In this document: positions 17,068 to 28,288 of the stretch, piece by piece
How the letters are laid out: each line of letters opens with the position of its first letter
Numbering within the stretch: position 1 is the first letter of the stretch
Origin: Nocardioides sp.
GTDB lineage: Bacteria; Actinomycetota; Actinomycetes; Propionibacteriales; Nocardioidaceae
DNA: 63,809 nucleotides
NCBI RefSeq assembly: GCF_030019515.1
Contig: NZ_JASEEQ010000005.1
Span: 1-63,809, forward strand
Reading direction: 5' to 3'
Notes under the pieces: model-generated
What the model was told of the DNA's origin: nothing
The model's input: the letters and a program-made list of their open reading frames with translations, nothing else
Database searches by the model: none
Position numbers and translations under genes: made by a program

Positions 17068-17463
17068 GTGCCCACTGGCAAGGTGAAGTGGTTCGACGCC
17101 GAGAAGGGCTTCGGCTTCCTCTCCCAGGAGGACGGCCCCGACGTCTACGTGCGCAGCGAGGCCCTCCCGGCCGGCACGTCGAGCCTCAAGGCCGGCACCC
17201 GCGTCGAGTTCGGGATCGCCCAGGGCCGGCGCGGCGACCAGGCGCTCCAGGTGCGGATCCTCGACGCCCCGGCGTCGGTGTCGCGCAACCAGCGGGACGC
17301 GCGGCGCAAGAAGCCGGAGGAGATGGTCCCGATCGTCGAGGACCTGATCCGGCTGCTCGACGGCGTCGGCGAGGCCTACCGCCACGGCCGGCACCCCGAC
17401 CCGAAGACGGCCCGTCCGGCCGCCAAGCTGCTCCGCGCCCTCGCCGACGAGCTCGAGTCGTAG
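17068..17463 (+). CDS. Cold-shock domain protein with C-terminal extension
   Basis: 131 residues: an N-terminal cold-shock (OB) domain (residues 1-65, GKVKWFDAEKGFGFL carrying RNP1) and a ~65-residue helical tail (PIVEDLIRLLDGVGEAYRHG). RNP2 is DVYVRSEAL instead of the usual DVFVHFSAI, so one aromatic/His nucleic-acid contact is changed. It binds single-stranded RNA/DNA in the cytosol. GTG 17068 has AGAAGAGG 7 nt upstream. This longer actinobacterial Csp type is distinct from the 67-residue CspA type. Confidence 0.88.
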   Translation: MPTGKVKWFDAEKGFGFLSQEDGPDVYVRSEALPAGTSSLKAGTRVEFGIAQGRRGDQALQVRILDAPASVSRNQRDARRKKPEEMVPIVEDLIRLLDGVGEAYRHGRHPDPKTARPAAKLLRALADELES

Positions 17464-17518
17464 TCCGAGCGGAGCGCGGGACCACAGCTGATGGTGGTTG
17501 TGTGTCGCGACCGGTCGA

Positions 17519-18880
17519 TCAGCTGAGCTGCGCGTCTGACCCGAGCCGTCGTGGGCGGTTGGCCAGCACGAACACCGCCCAGGCGGCGAGCACGACCGCG
17601 GCGACCCCGAGCCCCAGGCGCGGCGGGTCCAGCGGCAGGGCGATGCCGACGAACCCGCCGATCACCCAGGCCAGCTGGAGCGTGGTGTCGCTGCGGGCGA
17701 ACGCGCTCGCCTGCACCCGGTGCGGGATGTCGCGCTGGATGGTCGCGTCCAGGGAGAACTTCGCCAGCGCCTGACCGAGTCCCGCGAACAGGCCGAGCAG
17801 CGCGACGGTGAGCACTCCGTAGAACAGCGCCGTGACCACGGCGACCGCGACGTCGGCGACCAGGACCGCGGTGACGGTGATCGCCGGGTTGATCCGCCGC
17901 AGGACCGACGCGGCCACCACGCCGGCGAGGTTGCCGAGACCGGCGGCCCCGACCACGATCCCGGTCAGCAGCTGCGGGCTCCAGTCGCCGATCGGGTTCT
18001 CCCGCAGGAGGAACGCCATGAACATGATCAGGAAGCCCGCGAGCCAGCGCGGGCCGCAGTTGGCGCGCAGCGCGTAGGCGACCGCGGGCGGGATCCGGGT
18101 CCGCCGGCGCCCGGCGGCGCCCCGCTCCGACGAGCCGCGGAGCACCAGCTCCTCCTCGCCCTGGTTGGAGTCGACCCGGGCGGGCAGCCGGATGGCGGCG
18201 ACGGTCGCGACCACGAACAGCACGAACGCGTACCGCAGCACCCACTCGGGTCCGGCCAGCGACGCGAGCCCCGCGATCGGCGCCGAGATCGCCACCCCCA
18301 CGATTCCCGACATCGACACCCGGCCGTTCGCCTTCACGAGGGTGAAGTCGTGCGGCAGCAGCCGGGGTACGGCGGCCGCCCTGGTGACGCCGTACGCCTT
18401 GGACGCGACGAGCACGCCCAGAGCGGCCGGGAACAGCAGCGTCGACTCGGTGACCACCGCGTCCGCGAGCACCCAGCACAGGAACGCGCGGATCGCCATC
18501 GTCGCGCCGATCGCCCACCGCCGGCCGTGCGCGAACCGGTCGAGGAACGGCCCGATCAGGGGCGCGACGATCGCGAACGGGAGCATCGTCAGCCCCAGGA
18601 ACAGGGCGACCTGGCCGCGCGCCTCCCCGGAGGGGACCTGGAAGAACAGCGTGCCGGCCAGCGAGATCGCCACGGCGGCGTCGCCCGCGGTGTTGAAGGT
18701 GTGCATCTGGATCAGCCGGGACAGCCCCGACTCCCCGGCCCCCTCGGCCTCCGCGGCCCGCTTCGCCTGGCGCATCGTGAAGCGGCCGAACCGCCGCGTC
18801 GCCCGCGCGGTCGCGCCGAGCCCGCGGACCACCTTGGCCCCGCGCCCCGTCGTCGGTGTTTCGGGTGTCGGCGCGGACAT
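17519..18880 (-). CDS. MFS transporter
   Basis: 453 residues with about 12 hydrophobic segments, a basic N-terminal cytosolic region (residues 1-50) and the loop FLDRFAHGRRWAIG between TM2 and TM3. A long polar loop (EEELVLRGSSERGAAGRRR) separates the halves. Substrate unknown. ATG 18880 starts after AGGATGGCCCC, a box seen at the same distance before two other genes in the window (trmB and the GPDPase-membrane gene). It is divergent from the DUF3027 gene; a cold-shock/MFS/DUF3027/DUF2530/MarR order resembles what I recall from mycobacteria. Confidence 0.82.
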   Translation of the reverse strand: MSAPTPETPTTGRGAKVVRGLGATARATRRFGRFTMRQAKRAAEAEGAGESGLSRLIQMHTFNTAGDAAVAISLAGTLFFQVPSGEARGQVALFLGLTMLPFAIVAPLIGPFLDRFAHGRRWAIGATMAIRAFLCWVLADAVVTESTLLFPAALGVLVASKAYGVTRAAAVPRLLPHDFTLVKANGRVSMSGIVGVAISAPIAGLASLAGPEWVLRYAFVLFVVATVAAIRLPARVDSNQGEEELVLRGSSERGAAGRRRTRIPPAVAYALRANCGPRWLAGFLIMFMAFLLRENPIGDWSPQLLTGIVVGAAGLGNLAGVVAASVLRRINPAITVTAVLVADVAVAVVTALFYGVLTVALLGLFAGLGQALAKFSLDATIQRDIPHRVQASAFARSDTTLQLAWVIGGFVGIALPLDPPRLGLGVAAVVLAAWAVFVLANRPRRLGSDAQLS

Positions 18881-18939
18881 GGGGCCATCCTGCCGCACCC
18901 GACCTGACAGTCCGGGTGGACATGAGACATGATTCCCGG

Positions 18940-19716
18940 GTGATCACGACCACGCGACCCAAGCCCGACGCCGCCACCGTCGCGGCGGTGGACCTGGCCC
19001 GTGCCGCCCTGCTGCTCGAGGCCGACGCGGCCGACGTCGGCGACCACCTCGGTCACCTCGTCGAGGGGGAGCGGCTGGTCACCCACCTGTTCGCCTGCGA
19101 GCGCCCCGGGTACGTCGGGTGGCGCTGGTCGGTGACGGTCGCGCGGGCACCCCGGCAGAAGCAGGTGACGGTCGACGAGGTCGTCCTCATCCCGGGCGGC
19201 GAGGCGATCGTGGCCCCGCCGTGGGTGCCCTACCGCGAGCGGATCAAGCCGGGCGACCTCTCCCCGGGCGACCTGCTGCCGGTCGACGACGACGACCCGC
19301 GGCTGGTCCCGACGTACTCCTACGGCGACGACCCGCTCGACGCCGACGACAAGGCCCAGGTGCGCCAGGTCGCCCAGGACCTCGGGCTCGGCCGGGTCCG
19401 CACGCTCTCGCCCGAGGGCCGCGAGATCGCCGCCCAGCGCTGGTACGACGGCGATGGCGGCCCGGAGGCGCCGGTGGCCCGGTCCGCACCGGACAGCTGC
19501 ACCACCTGCGGCTTCCTGCTGCGCATCGCGGGGCCGCTCTCGGAGCTGTTCGGCGTGTGCGCGAACGGCGACGCCAACGACGACGGACGGATCGTGTCCT
19601 TCGACCACGGCTGTGGCGCCCACTCCGAGGTCCGGCTGGCGAAGCGGCACGAGCCGCAGCCGCTGCCGGAGCCGGTCGTCGACACGATCAACCCCGACGA
19701 CATCGAGAGCTTCTGA
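18940..19716 (+). CDS. DUF3027-family protein
   Basis: 258 residues, cytosolic by composition. Recognisable family features are the N-terminal DLARAALLLEADAADVGDHLG, YVGWRWSVTVARAPRQ, DEVVLIPGGEAIVAPPWVPY and a C-terminal metal-like segment SCTTCGFLLRIAGPL...GVCANG...DHGCGAH with CxxC and further Cys/His, which suggests bound zinc. Function unknown; widespread in Actinobacteria. GTG 18940 is preferred, as CATGAT ends 6 nt upstream; ATG 18922 in frame is the alternative. Confidence 0.82.
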   Translation: MITTTRPKPDAATVAAVDLARAALLLEADAADVGDHLGHLVEGERLVTHLFACERPGYVGWRWSVTVARAPRQKQVTVDEVVLIPGGEAIVAPPWVPYRERIKPGDLSPGDLLPVDDDDPRLVPTYSYGDDPLDADDKAQVRQVAQDLGLGRVRTLSPEGREIAAQRWYDGDGGPEAPVARSAPDSCTTCGFLLRIAGPLSELFGVCANGDANDDGRIVSFDHGCGAHSEVRLAKRHEPQPLPEPVVDTINPDDIESF

Positions 19717-19745
19717 GTCGAGTCTGCAGCCCGGTGGGCGGACCG

Positions 19746-20033
19746 TCAGGCCTGCTCCGTCAGCTCCTTGCGCGCCTTGCGGCGCCGCCGGCAGTAGTCC
19801 AGTCCGAACAGGCCGAGCCCGAAGCCGGCCAGGCAGGTCCACAGCCACCACTCGTTGCCGGAGTCCTGGAGCCGACCGTAGAACGGCAGCAGCGCGACGA
19901 ACCCGACCAGCCACAGCGCGGTGCCCACCTCGACGGTGCGCACGCCGTCGACGTCGAGCGGCTCGACGTTCGCGACGAAGAACGTGCGGCTGCCGATCTC
20001 GTGCTGCAGCGGTTGGTTGTCGCGAAACTCCAC
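19746..20033 (-). CDS. DUF2530-family membrane protein
   Basis: 95 residues with two transmembrane segments (ALWLVGFVALLPFYG and WWLWTCLAGFGLGLFGL) and a basic C-terminus CRRRRKARKEL, so both ends probably face the cytosol. DUF2530 is an actinobacterial family of unknown role. GTG 20033 fits because TAGCGT ends 7 nt upstream (leaderless). It converges on the DUF3027 gene and is divergent from the purine permease. Confidence 0.78.
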   Translation of the reverse strand: MEFRDNQPLQHEIGSRTFFVANVEPLDVDGVRTVEVGTALWLVGFVALLPFYGRLQDSGNEWWLWTCLAGFGLGLFGLDYCRRRRKARKELTEQA

Positions 20034-20040
20034 GCGAGAC

Positions 20041-20046
20041 ACGCTA
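20041..20046 (-). promoter_or_regulatory. -10 box, leaderless promoter of the DUF2530 gene
   Basis: TAGCGT on the minus strand, 7 nt before GTG 20033; overlaps the divergent permease promoter region. Confidence 0.5.
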
Positions 20047-20080
20047 GTCGACGGCGCCCAGGTCTGGGATGCTGCCGCCC

Positions 20081-21541
20081 GTGACCACACAGGCGACGAC
20101 GGACCGCAGCGGCCTGGACCGCTACTTCAAGATCACCGAGCGCGGCTCGACCGTGGAGCGTGAGGTACGTGGCGGGATCGTCACGTTCTTCACGATGTCC
20201 TACATCATCGTGCTGAACCCGCTGATCCTCGGCTTCGCACCCGACCAGGACGGTGCGCTGCTCGGCTCCTCCAGCGACCGCCCGAACCTGGCGGCGATCG
20301 CGGCCGGCACGGCCCTGGTCGCCGGCGTGCTGACGATCCTGATGGGGGTCGTCGCGAACTTCCCGCTCGCGCTCGCGACCGGCCTGGGCCTCAACGCGTT
20401 CGTCGCGTTCTCGGTCGCCAACCAGATGACCTGGGCCGACGCGATGGGCCTGGTGGTGATCGAGGGCCTGGTGATCCTGGCGCTGGTGCTGACCGGGTTC
20501 CGCGAGGCGGTGTTCCACGCGGTGCCGGCCCAGCTCAAGATCGCGATCTCGGTCGGCATCGGCCTGTTCATCGCGCTGATCGGGTTCGTCGACGCCGGCT
20601 TCGTACGCCGCATCCCCGACGCGGCGCACAGCACCGTGCCGGTCCAGCTCGGGCAGAACGGCCAGCTCTCCGGCTGGCCGGTCCTGGTGTTCGCGATCGG
20701 CCTGGTGCTCGTCGTCAGCCTGTGGGTGCTCAAGGTCCGCGGCGCGATCCTGATCTCGATCATCGCCACGACCGTGCTCGCCATCGTCGTCGAGGCGATC
20801 GCCGACCTCGGCCCCAGCTCGGAGAACCCGAAGGGCTGGAGCCTCAACGTCCCGTCCTGGCCCGACGACATCGTCGCCACCCCGCACTTCGACACCCTGG
20901 GCGAGTTCAGCCTGCTCGGCTCCTGGGAGAACGCCGGCGTGGTGACCGCACTGCTGCTGATCTTCACGCTGATGCTCGCGGACTTCTTCGACACGATGGG
21001 CACGATGACGGCCATCGGCGCCGAGGCGGGCCTGCTTCAGGAGGACGGCACCCCGCCGGCCACCCGCCGGATCCTCGCCGTCGACTCGCTGGCCGCCGCC
21101 GCCGGCGGCGCCGCCGGCGTGTCGTCGAACACCTCCTACATCGAGTCGGCCTCCGGCGTCGGCGAGGGCGCCCGCACCGGCCTGGCCTCGGTCGTCACCG
21201 GCGCGCTGTTCCTGGCCGCGATCTTCATCGCGCCGGTGGTCGAGATCATCCCCTCCGAAGCCGCCGTCCCCGCGCTGGTGCTGGTCGGCTTCCTGATGAT
21301 GCAGCAGGTCAAGGGCATCGACTGGGACGACCTCGAGATCGCCATCCCGGCCTTCCTCACGATCGTGCTGATGCCGTTCACCTACTCGATCTCGGTCGGC
21401 ATCGGCGCCGGCTTCCTCGCGTTCGTGCTGATCAAGGTGATCCGTGGTCGCTTCGCCGCCGTCCACCCGCTGATGTGGGTGGTCGCCGCGCTGTTCGTCG
21501 TCTACTTCGCGATCAACCCGATCACCAACTGGCTCACCTGA
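20081..21541 (+). CDS. NCS2 purine permease (AzgA/PbuG-like)
   Basis: 486 residues with about 13 hydrophobic segments. AzgA-type motifs are REVRGGIVTFFTMSYIIVLNP near the N-terminus, ATGLGLNAFVAF, FDTMGTMTAIG, and SSNTSYIESASGVGEGARTG in the substrate region. These are proton symporters for adenine, guanine or hypoxanthine; xanthine/uracil branches of NCS2 differ in these motifs. GTG 20081 lies 7 nt after GATGCT (a weak -10); ATG 20069 in frame is the alternative. Confidence 0.88.
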   Translation: MTTQATTDRSGLDRYFKITERGSTVEREVRGGIVTFFTMSYIIVLNPLILGFAPDQDGALLGSSSDRPNLAAIAAGTALVAGVLTILMGVVANFPLALATGLGLNAFVAFSVANQMTWADAMGLVVIEGLVILALVLTGFREAVFHAVPAQLKIAISVGIGLFIALIGFVDAGFVRRIPDAAHSTVPVQLGQNGQLSGWPVLVFAIGLVLVVSLWVLKVRGAILISIIATTVLAIVVEAIADLGPSSENPKGWSLNVPSWPDDIVATPHFDTLGEFSLLGSWENAGVVTALLLIFTLMLADFFDTMGTMTAIGAEAGLLQEDGTPPATRRILAVDSLAAAAGGAAGVSSNTSYIESASGVGEGARTGLASVVTGALFLAAIFIAPVVEIIPSEAAVPALVLVGFLMMQQVKGIDWDDLEIAIPAFLTIVLMPFTYSISVGIGAGFLAFVLIKVIRGRFAAVHPLMWVVAALFVVYFAINPITNWLT

Positions 21542-21600
21542 GGCCGGGTCGGCGCCGGCCCCGCCGAGAGGGTCGGAATCTCCTCGCCGAAACCGGAATC

Positions 21601-21628
21601 GTTAGCATGGGTAATGAGTTATGCTAAC
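21601..21628. promoter_or_regulatory. Putative MarR operator (GTTAGCAT / ATGCTAAC)
   Basis: Perfect 8-bp arms 21601-21608 and 21621-21628, separated by 12 nt (20 bp between centres, two helical turns). The right arm overlaps the TATGCT -10 box of the MarR gene, which fits autorepression. Confidence 0.6.
21620..21625 (+). promoter_or_regulatory. -10 box, leaderless promoter of the MarR gene
   Basis: TATGCT, 6 nt before ATG 21632; embedded in the inverted repeat. Confidence 0.5.
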
Positions 21629-21631
21629 GAA

Positions 21632-22084
21632 ATGCCAACGTTGCAGAAGGTCGCCCGGACCGACGCCGGACTCGCCGCGGAGCTCCGGCTCAGCGTGATG
21701 CGCCTGCGGCGCCGGCTCGCCAGCGAGCGGCACCCCGACAACGAGCTGAGCATTCCCCAGATGGGCGTGCTCGGGGTGCTCTACCGCACCGCCGACGCGC
21801 TGACCGTCGGCGAGCTGGCGGCGGCCGAGAGGGTGCAGCCGCCGTCGATGACCCGCACCGTCAACTGCCTGGAGGAGACCGGCGACGTCGTACGCCGTCC
21901 CCACGAGACCGACGGCCGTCAGGTCGTGGTCGAGCTCTCCGACCAGGGCCGCGCCCGGGTGATCGCCGACCGCGAGCGGCGCGACGCCTGGCTGGCCCGA
22001 CGGCTCAAGGAGCTGACGCCCGACGAGCGGGCGATCCTCCGCCGGGCCGCACCCATCCTCGAGCACCTTGCCCAACGAGACTGA
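21632..22084 (+). CDS. MarR family transcriptional regulator
   Basis: 150 residues with a winged helix: LSIPQMGVLGVLYRTADALTVGELAAAERVQPPSMTR (recognition helix near residue 70-82), wing RRPHETDGRQVVVELSDQG, and dimerisation helices at both ends. MarR proteins bind palindromes and are released by small aromatic ligands; the downstream MFS transporter (23 nt away) is the probable target, an efflux-type pairing. ATG 21632 is preferred to ATG 21614 because the latter lies inside the palindrome and upstream of the -10 box. Confidence 0.88.
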   Translation: MPTLQKVARTDAGLAAELRLSVMRLRRRLASERHPDNELSIPQMGVLGVLYRTADALTVGELAAAERVQPPSMTRTVNCLEETGDVVRRPHETDGRQVVVELSDQGRARVIADRERRDAWLARRLKELTPDERAILRRAAPILEHLAQRD

Positions 22085-22107
22085 CCAGAAGGACTGACCA
22101 CCCCACT

Positions 22108-23481
22108 GTGAGCCCCACGTTCCGCTCCCTGCGCAACCCGAACTACCGGCTGTACCTCGCCGGCAGTCTGGTGTCGAACACCGGGACCTGGATGCAGCGG
22201 GTCGCCCAGGACTGGCTGGTGCTCCAGCTGCCGGGCAACAGCGGCAGCGAGCTCGGCATCACCACCGGCCTGCAGTTCCTGCCGGTGCTGCTGCTGAGCC
22301 CCTACGCCGGGGTCGTGGCCGACCGGTTCCCGAAGCGTCGGCTCCTGCAGGTCACCCAGGCGACGATGGCGCTCGCGTCGCTGGCCCTCGGCCTGATCGC
22401 CGTGCTCGGCGTGGCGCAGACCTGGCACGTCTACCTGATCGCGGTCCTGTTCGGCATCGGCGCGGCCTTCGACGGGCCCGCCCGGCAGTCCTTCGTCTCC
22501 GAGATGGTCGGCCCCGAGGACCTCACGAACGCCGTCGGCCTGAACTCGGCGAGCTTCAACGCCGCCCGGATCCTCGGCCCGGCCGTCGCCGGCCTGATGA
22601 TCGGCGCCCTCGGCGGCGGCGCGCAGGCGACCGGCTGGGTGATCCTCGTCAACGCCGCGTCGTACCTCGCCGTGATCGGGCAGCTGCAGCGCATGGACCT
22701 GGCGCTCCTGCACCCGGCCGAGCTCCAGGTCCGCACGCCCGGGATGCTCCTCGAGGGCGTCCGCTACGTGCGCAGCCAGCCCAAGATGGTGCTGATCCTG
22801 ATCATGGTCTTCTTCGCCGGCACCTTCGGCATGAACTTCCAGATCACCTCCGCGCTGATGGCCACCGAGGTGTTCGGCAAGGGCGCGAGCGAGTACGGCG
22901 TCCTCGGCTCGGCGCTGGCAGTCGGCTCGCTGACCGGCGCCCTGCTGGGCGCCCGACGGGTCCAGATCCGGGTCCGGCTCCTGGTGCTCGCCGCGCTCGG
23001 CTTCGGCGTCGCGGAGATCGTCGCCGGCCTGCTGCCGTCCTACCTCGCCTTCGCGCTGTTCGCCCCGGTCATCGGGTTCTTCACGCTGACCCTGCTCACC
23101 TCGGCGAACGCGACCCTCCAGTTGGAGGCCGCGCCGGCGCTCCGCGGCCGGGTGATGGCCCTCTACATGACGATCGTGATGGGCGGCACGCCGCTCGGCG
23201 CCCCCATCATCGGGTGGATCGCCCAGCACTTCGGGGCCCGGTGGGGCCTGATGATCGGTGGGGCGCTCACCATCCTCGGCGTACTGTTGGCCTTGGCCGT
23301 GCACGCCCGCCTCCAAGGTGGGGTACGCACCGTTTTGACCGGCGTAGACCGCCCGGGTAACCTTTTTCCTCGTGTCTGGGACAACCAGGCCGTTGCGCGT
23401 GCCCGGAAGCAGTCGGGGAGTCAGGTCCTCGGATCCGGCACCGAAGCCCCACCAGCGAAAGCCCTCACCGGCTCTCGTTGA
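22108..23481 (+). CDS. MFS transporter (probable drug exporter)
   Basis: 457 residues, 12 hydrophobic segments. It starts FRSLRNPNYRLYLAGSLVSNTGTWMQRVAQDWLVLQL, the DHA3/EntS-like signature, with ADRFPKRRLLQ after TM2. It probably exports a toxic compound and is controlled by the MarR gene 23 nt upstream. After the last membrane segment (HARLQGG, about residue 408) a polar tail of about 49 residues runs into the str promoter: the -35 and -10 of the rpsL operon lie inside its coding sequence. Start GTG 22108. Confidence 0.85.
   Translation: MSPTFRSLRNPNYRLYLAGSLVSNTGTWMQRVAQDWLVLQLPGNSGSELGITTGLQFLPVLLLSPYAGVVADRFPKRRLLQVTQATMALASLALGLIAVLGVAQTWHVYLIAVLFGIGAAFDGPARQSFVSEMVGPEDLTNAVGLNSASFNAARILGPAVAGLMIGALGGGAQATGWVILVNAASYLAVIGQLQRMDLALLHPAELQVRTPGMLLEGVRYVRSQPKMVLILIMVFFAGTFGMNFQITSALMATEVFGKGASEYGVLGSALAVGSLTGALLGARRVQIRVRLLVLAALGFGVAEIVAGLLPSYLAFALFAPVIGFFTLTLLTSANATLQLEAAPALRGRVMALYMTIVMGGTPLGAPIIGWIAQHFGARWGLMIGGALTILGVLLALAVHARLQGGVRTVLTGVDRPGNLFPRVWDNQAVARARKQSGSQVLGSGTEAPPAKALTGSR
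23335..23363 (+). promoter_or_regulatory. str operon promoter
   Basis: TTGACC (23335-23340), 17 nt, TAACCT (23358-23363). Near-consensus for the housekeeping sigma factor; transcription would begin near 23370, giving a leader of about 247 nt. It lies within the 3' end of the upstream MFS gene. Confidence 0.8.
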
Positions 23482-23496
23482 ACAGCTGCGGTCAGG

Positions 23497-23519
23497 GCGA
23501 CACGCCCGACCTCGGGGGT
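23497..23519 (+). promoter_or_regulatory. Conserved leader element shared with the S10 operon (copy 1)
   Basis: Begins GCGACACGCCCGACC; 22 of 23 bases match 44710-44732. It ends 97 nt before the rpsL start codon. TCTCGT occurs 18 nt upstream of it, and 16 nt upstream of the other copy. Confidence 0.65.
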
Positions 23520-23616
23520 GAGCGACGAGGGTTGACCTTGCACCACCCGGACACGAGCAGAACACCGTGCGGACAGAGCGTCCGTACTGAGAGCGGAAAA
23601 GAAGGGGAACCACCCG

Positions 23617-23991
23617 GTGCCCACCATTCAGCAGTTGGTCCGCAAGGGCCGCCAGGACAAGGTGTCGAAGAACAAGACGCCTGCCCTCAAGGGTTCGCCC
23701 CAGCGACGCGGTGTGTGCACCCGCGTCTACACCACGACTCCGAAGAAGCCGAACTCCGCCCTCCGCAAGGTCGCCCGCGTGCGCCTGTCGAGCGGCGTCG
23801 AGGTCACGGCGTACATCCCGGGTGTCGGCCACAACCTGCAGGAGCACTCGATCGTGCTCGTCCGCGGCGGCCGCGTGAAGGACCTGCCCGGTGTCCGCTA
23901 CAAGATCATCCGCGGCACGCTCGACACCCAGGGTGTGAAGAACCGTAAGCAGGCCCGCAGCCGCTACGGCGCCAAGAAGGAGAAGAGCTGA
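23617..23991 (+). CDS. rpsL: 30S ribosomal protein S12
   Basis: 124 residues, standard length. Part of the decoding centre; conserved [18 protein letters not shown] and [11 protein letters not shown] loops contact the A site and are where streptomycin-resistance changes map. Both lysines of those loops are present (streptomycin-sensitive type, by family knowledge). GTG 23617 follows a GAAGGGGA ribosome-binding site. First gene of the str operon; one nt separates it from rpsG. Confidence 0.98.
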   Translation: MPTIQQLVRKGRQDKVSKNKTPALKGSPQRRGVCTRVYTTTPKKPNSALRKVARVRLSSGVEVTAYIPGVGHNLQEHSIVLVRGGRVKDLPGVRYKIIRGTLDTQGVKNRKQARSRYGAKKEKS

Positions 23992-23992
23992 T

Positions 23993-24463
23993 ATGCCGCG
24001 CAAGGGTCCCGCTCCTAAGCGGCCGATCGACATCGACCCGGTCTACGGGTCGCAGCTGGTCTCCCAGCTCGTGTCGAAGGTGCTCCAGGACGGCAAGAAG
24101 CAGGTCGCGCAGCGCATCGTCTACACCGCGCTCGAGGGTTGCCGCGAGAAGACCGGCACCGACCCGGTCGTCACGCTGAAGCGTGCGCTCGACAACGTCA
24201 AGCCTGCGATCGAGGTCAAGTCCCGCCGCGTCGGCGGTGCGACCTACCAGGTCCCGATCGAGGTCAAGGGCACGCGCGGCACCACGCTCGCGCTGCGCTG
24301 GCTGGTCGGCTACGCGGCCGACCGTCGCGAGAAGAGCATGCACGAGCGCCTCATGAACGAGATCCTCGACGCCTCCAACGGCCTCGGTGCCGCGGTGAAG
24401 AAGCGCGAGGACACCCACAAGATGGCCGAGTCCAACAAGGCCTTCGCGCACTACCGCTGGTGA
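23993..24463 (+). CDS. rpsG: 30S ribosomal protein S7
   Basis: 156 residues, [21 protein letters not shown] to [10 protein letters not shown]. Nucleates 30S head assembly by binding 16S rRNA and contacts tRNA at the E site. In proteobacteria S7 represses the str mRNA; no equivalent site can be recognised here. A strong hairpin follows before fusA. Confidence 0.98.
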   Translation: MPRKGPAPKRPIDIDPVYGSQLVSQLVSKVLQDGKKQVAQRIVYTALEGCREKTGTDPVVTLKRALDNVKPAIEVKSRRVGGATYQVPIEVKGTRGTTLALRWLVGYAADRREKSMHERLMNEILDASNGLGAAVKKREDTHKMAESNKAFAHYRW

Positions 24464-24467
24464 TCGC

Positions 24468-24508
24468 GGGGAGGGGAGCACGGCGTACGCCGCCGCGCCT
24501 CCTCTCCC
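24468..24508 (+). terminator. Hairpin between rpsG and fusA (attenuator or processing signal)
   Basis: GGGAGGGGAG (24468-24477) pairs with CTCCTCTCCC (24499-24508) with one G-U wobble. The interior contains the palindrome CGGCGTACGCCG (24481-24492). No U-tract, so partial termination or RNA processing is more likely than a full stop. Confidence 0.5.
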
Positions 24509-24550
24509 ACGCCCCAGCACTACCTACGACTCTCAAGGATCGGACAGACA

Positions 24551-26662
<2,112 letters not shown>

Positions 26663-26744
26663 CCTCTGCGGCTGCAGTCCGGACCCTCGGCAGTACCACC
26701 AGCAAGTACGAGTCAAGTAACAACCCAACCAGGAGGAGCCCACA

Positions 26745-27938
<1,194 letters not shown>

Positions 27939-27940
27939 TC

Positions 27941-28008
27941 GCCTGATCCAAACGAAGGGCCCCGAAAGCTGCGCAGCAGCTTTCGGGGCCCTTCGCTTTG
28001 GATCAGGC
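27941..28008 (+). terminator. Very long hairpin terminator after tuf
   Basis: 27953-27972 and 27976-27995 are perfectly complementary over 20 bp with a 3-nt loop. The stem continues through 27941-27952 / 27997-28008 (12 bp) past a single bulged C at 27996: about 32 bp in all. It would also stop transcription arriving from the right. Confidence 0.9.
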
Positions 28009-28025
28009 ATGCTGCGTCGGTAGGA

Positions 28026-28286
28026 GCCGAGTCGGCGTTACTTGGCCGGGGGAGCGCAGCGGAGGAGGCACGTCACGCCGACTCGGCGAGACCGGTCCAC
28101 GAGCCGGCGACCAAGGGACATCGCCCACGAGCCGGCGAGCGAAGCGAGACGGCGGCGGTGACCCCGTGCCCAACCACGAGCCGGCGAGCGCAGCGAGACG
28201 GCGGCAACGAGCCGTGCGCCAGCCCCCTGAGTGGGCAAGATGCGCCGACTCGGCGTCGTACGGCGGGCAAGATGCGCCGACTCGGC
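28026..28286. repeat. Repeat array between tuf and the aminotransferase gene
   Basis: This gene-free stretch is made of short repeats. CGCCGACTCGGC occurs at 28076, 28243 and 28275, and inverted at 28026-28037. A 32-bp unit starting CCACGAGCCGGCGAGCG occurs at 28125-28156 and 28174-28205 with one mismatch, and a 14-bp partial copy at 28097-28110. A 22-bp unit starting GGGCAAGATGCGCC is repeated at 28233-28254 and 28265-28286. No coding potential seen. Confidence 0.85.
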
Positions 28287-28288
28287 AC

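Noticed and set aside
23532..23560. TTGACC in the rpsL leader as a second promoter
   Set aside because: Seventeen or eighteen nt downstream there is GAGCAG/AGCAGA, no usable -10.
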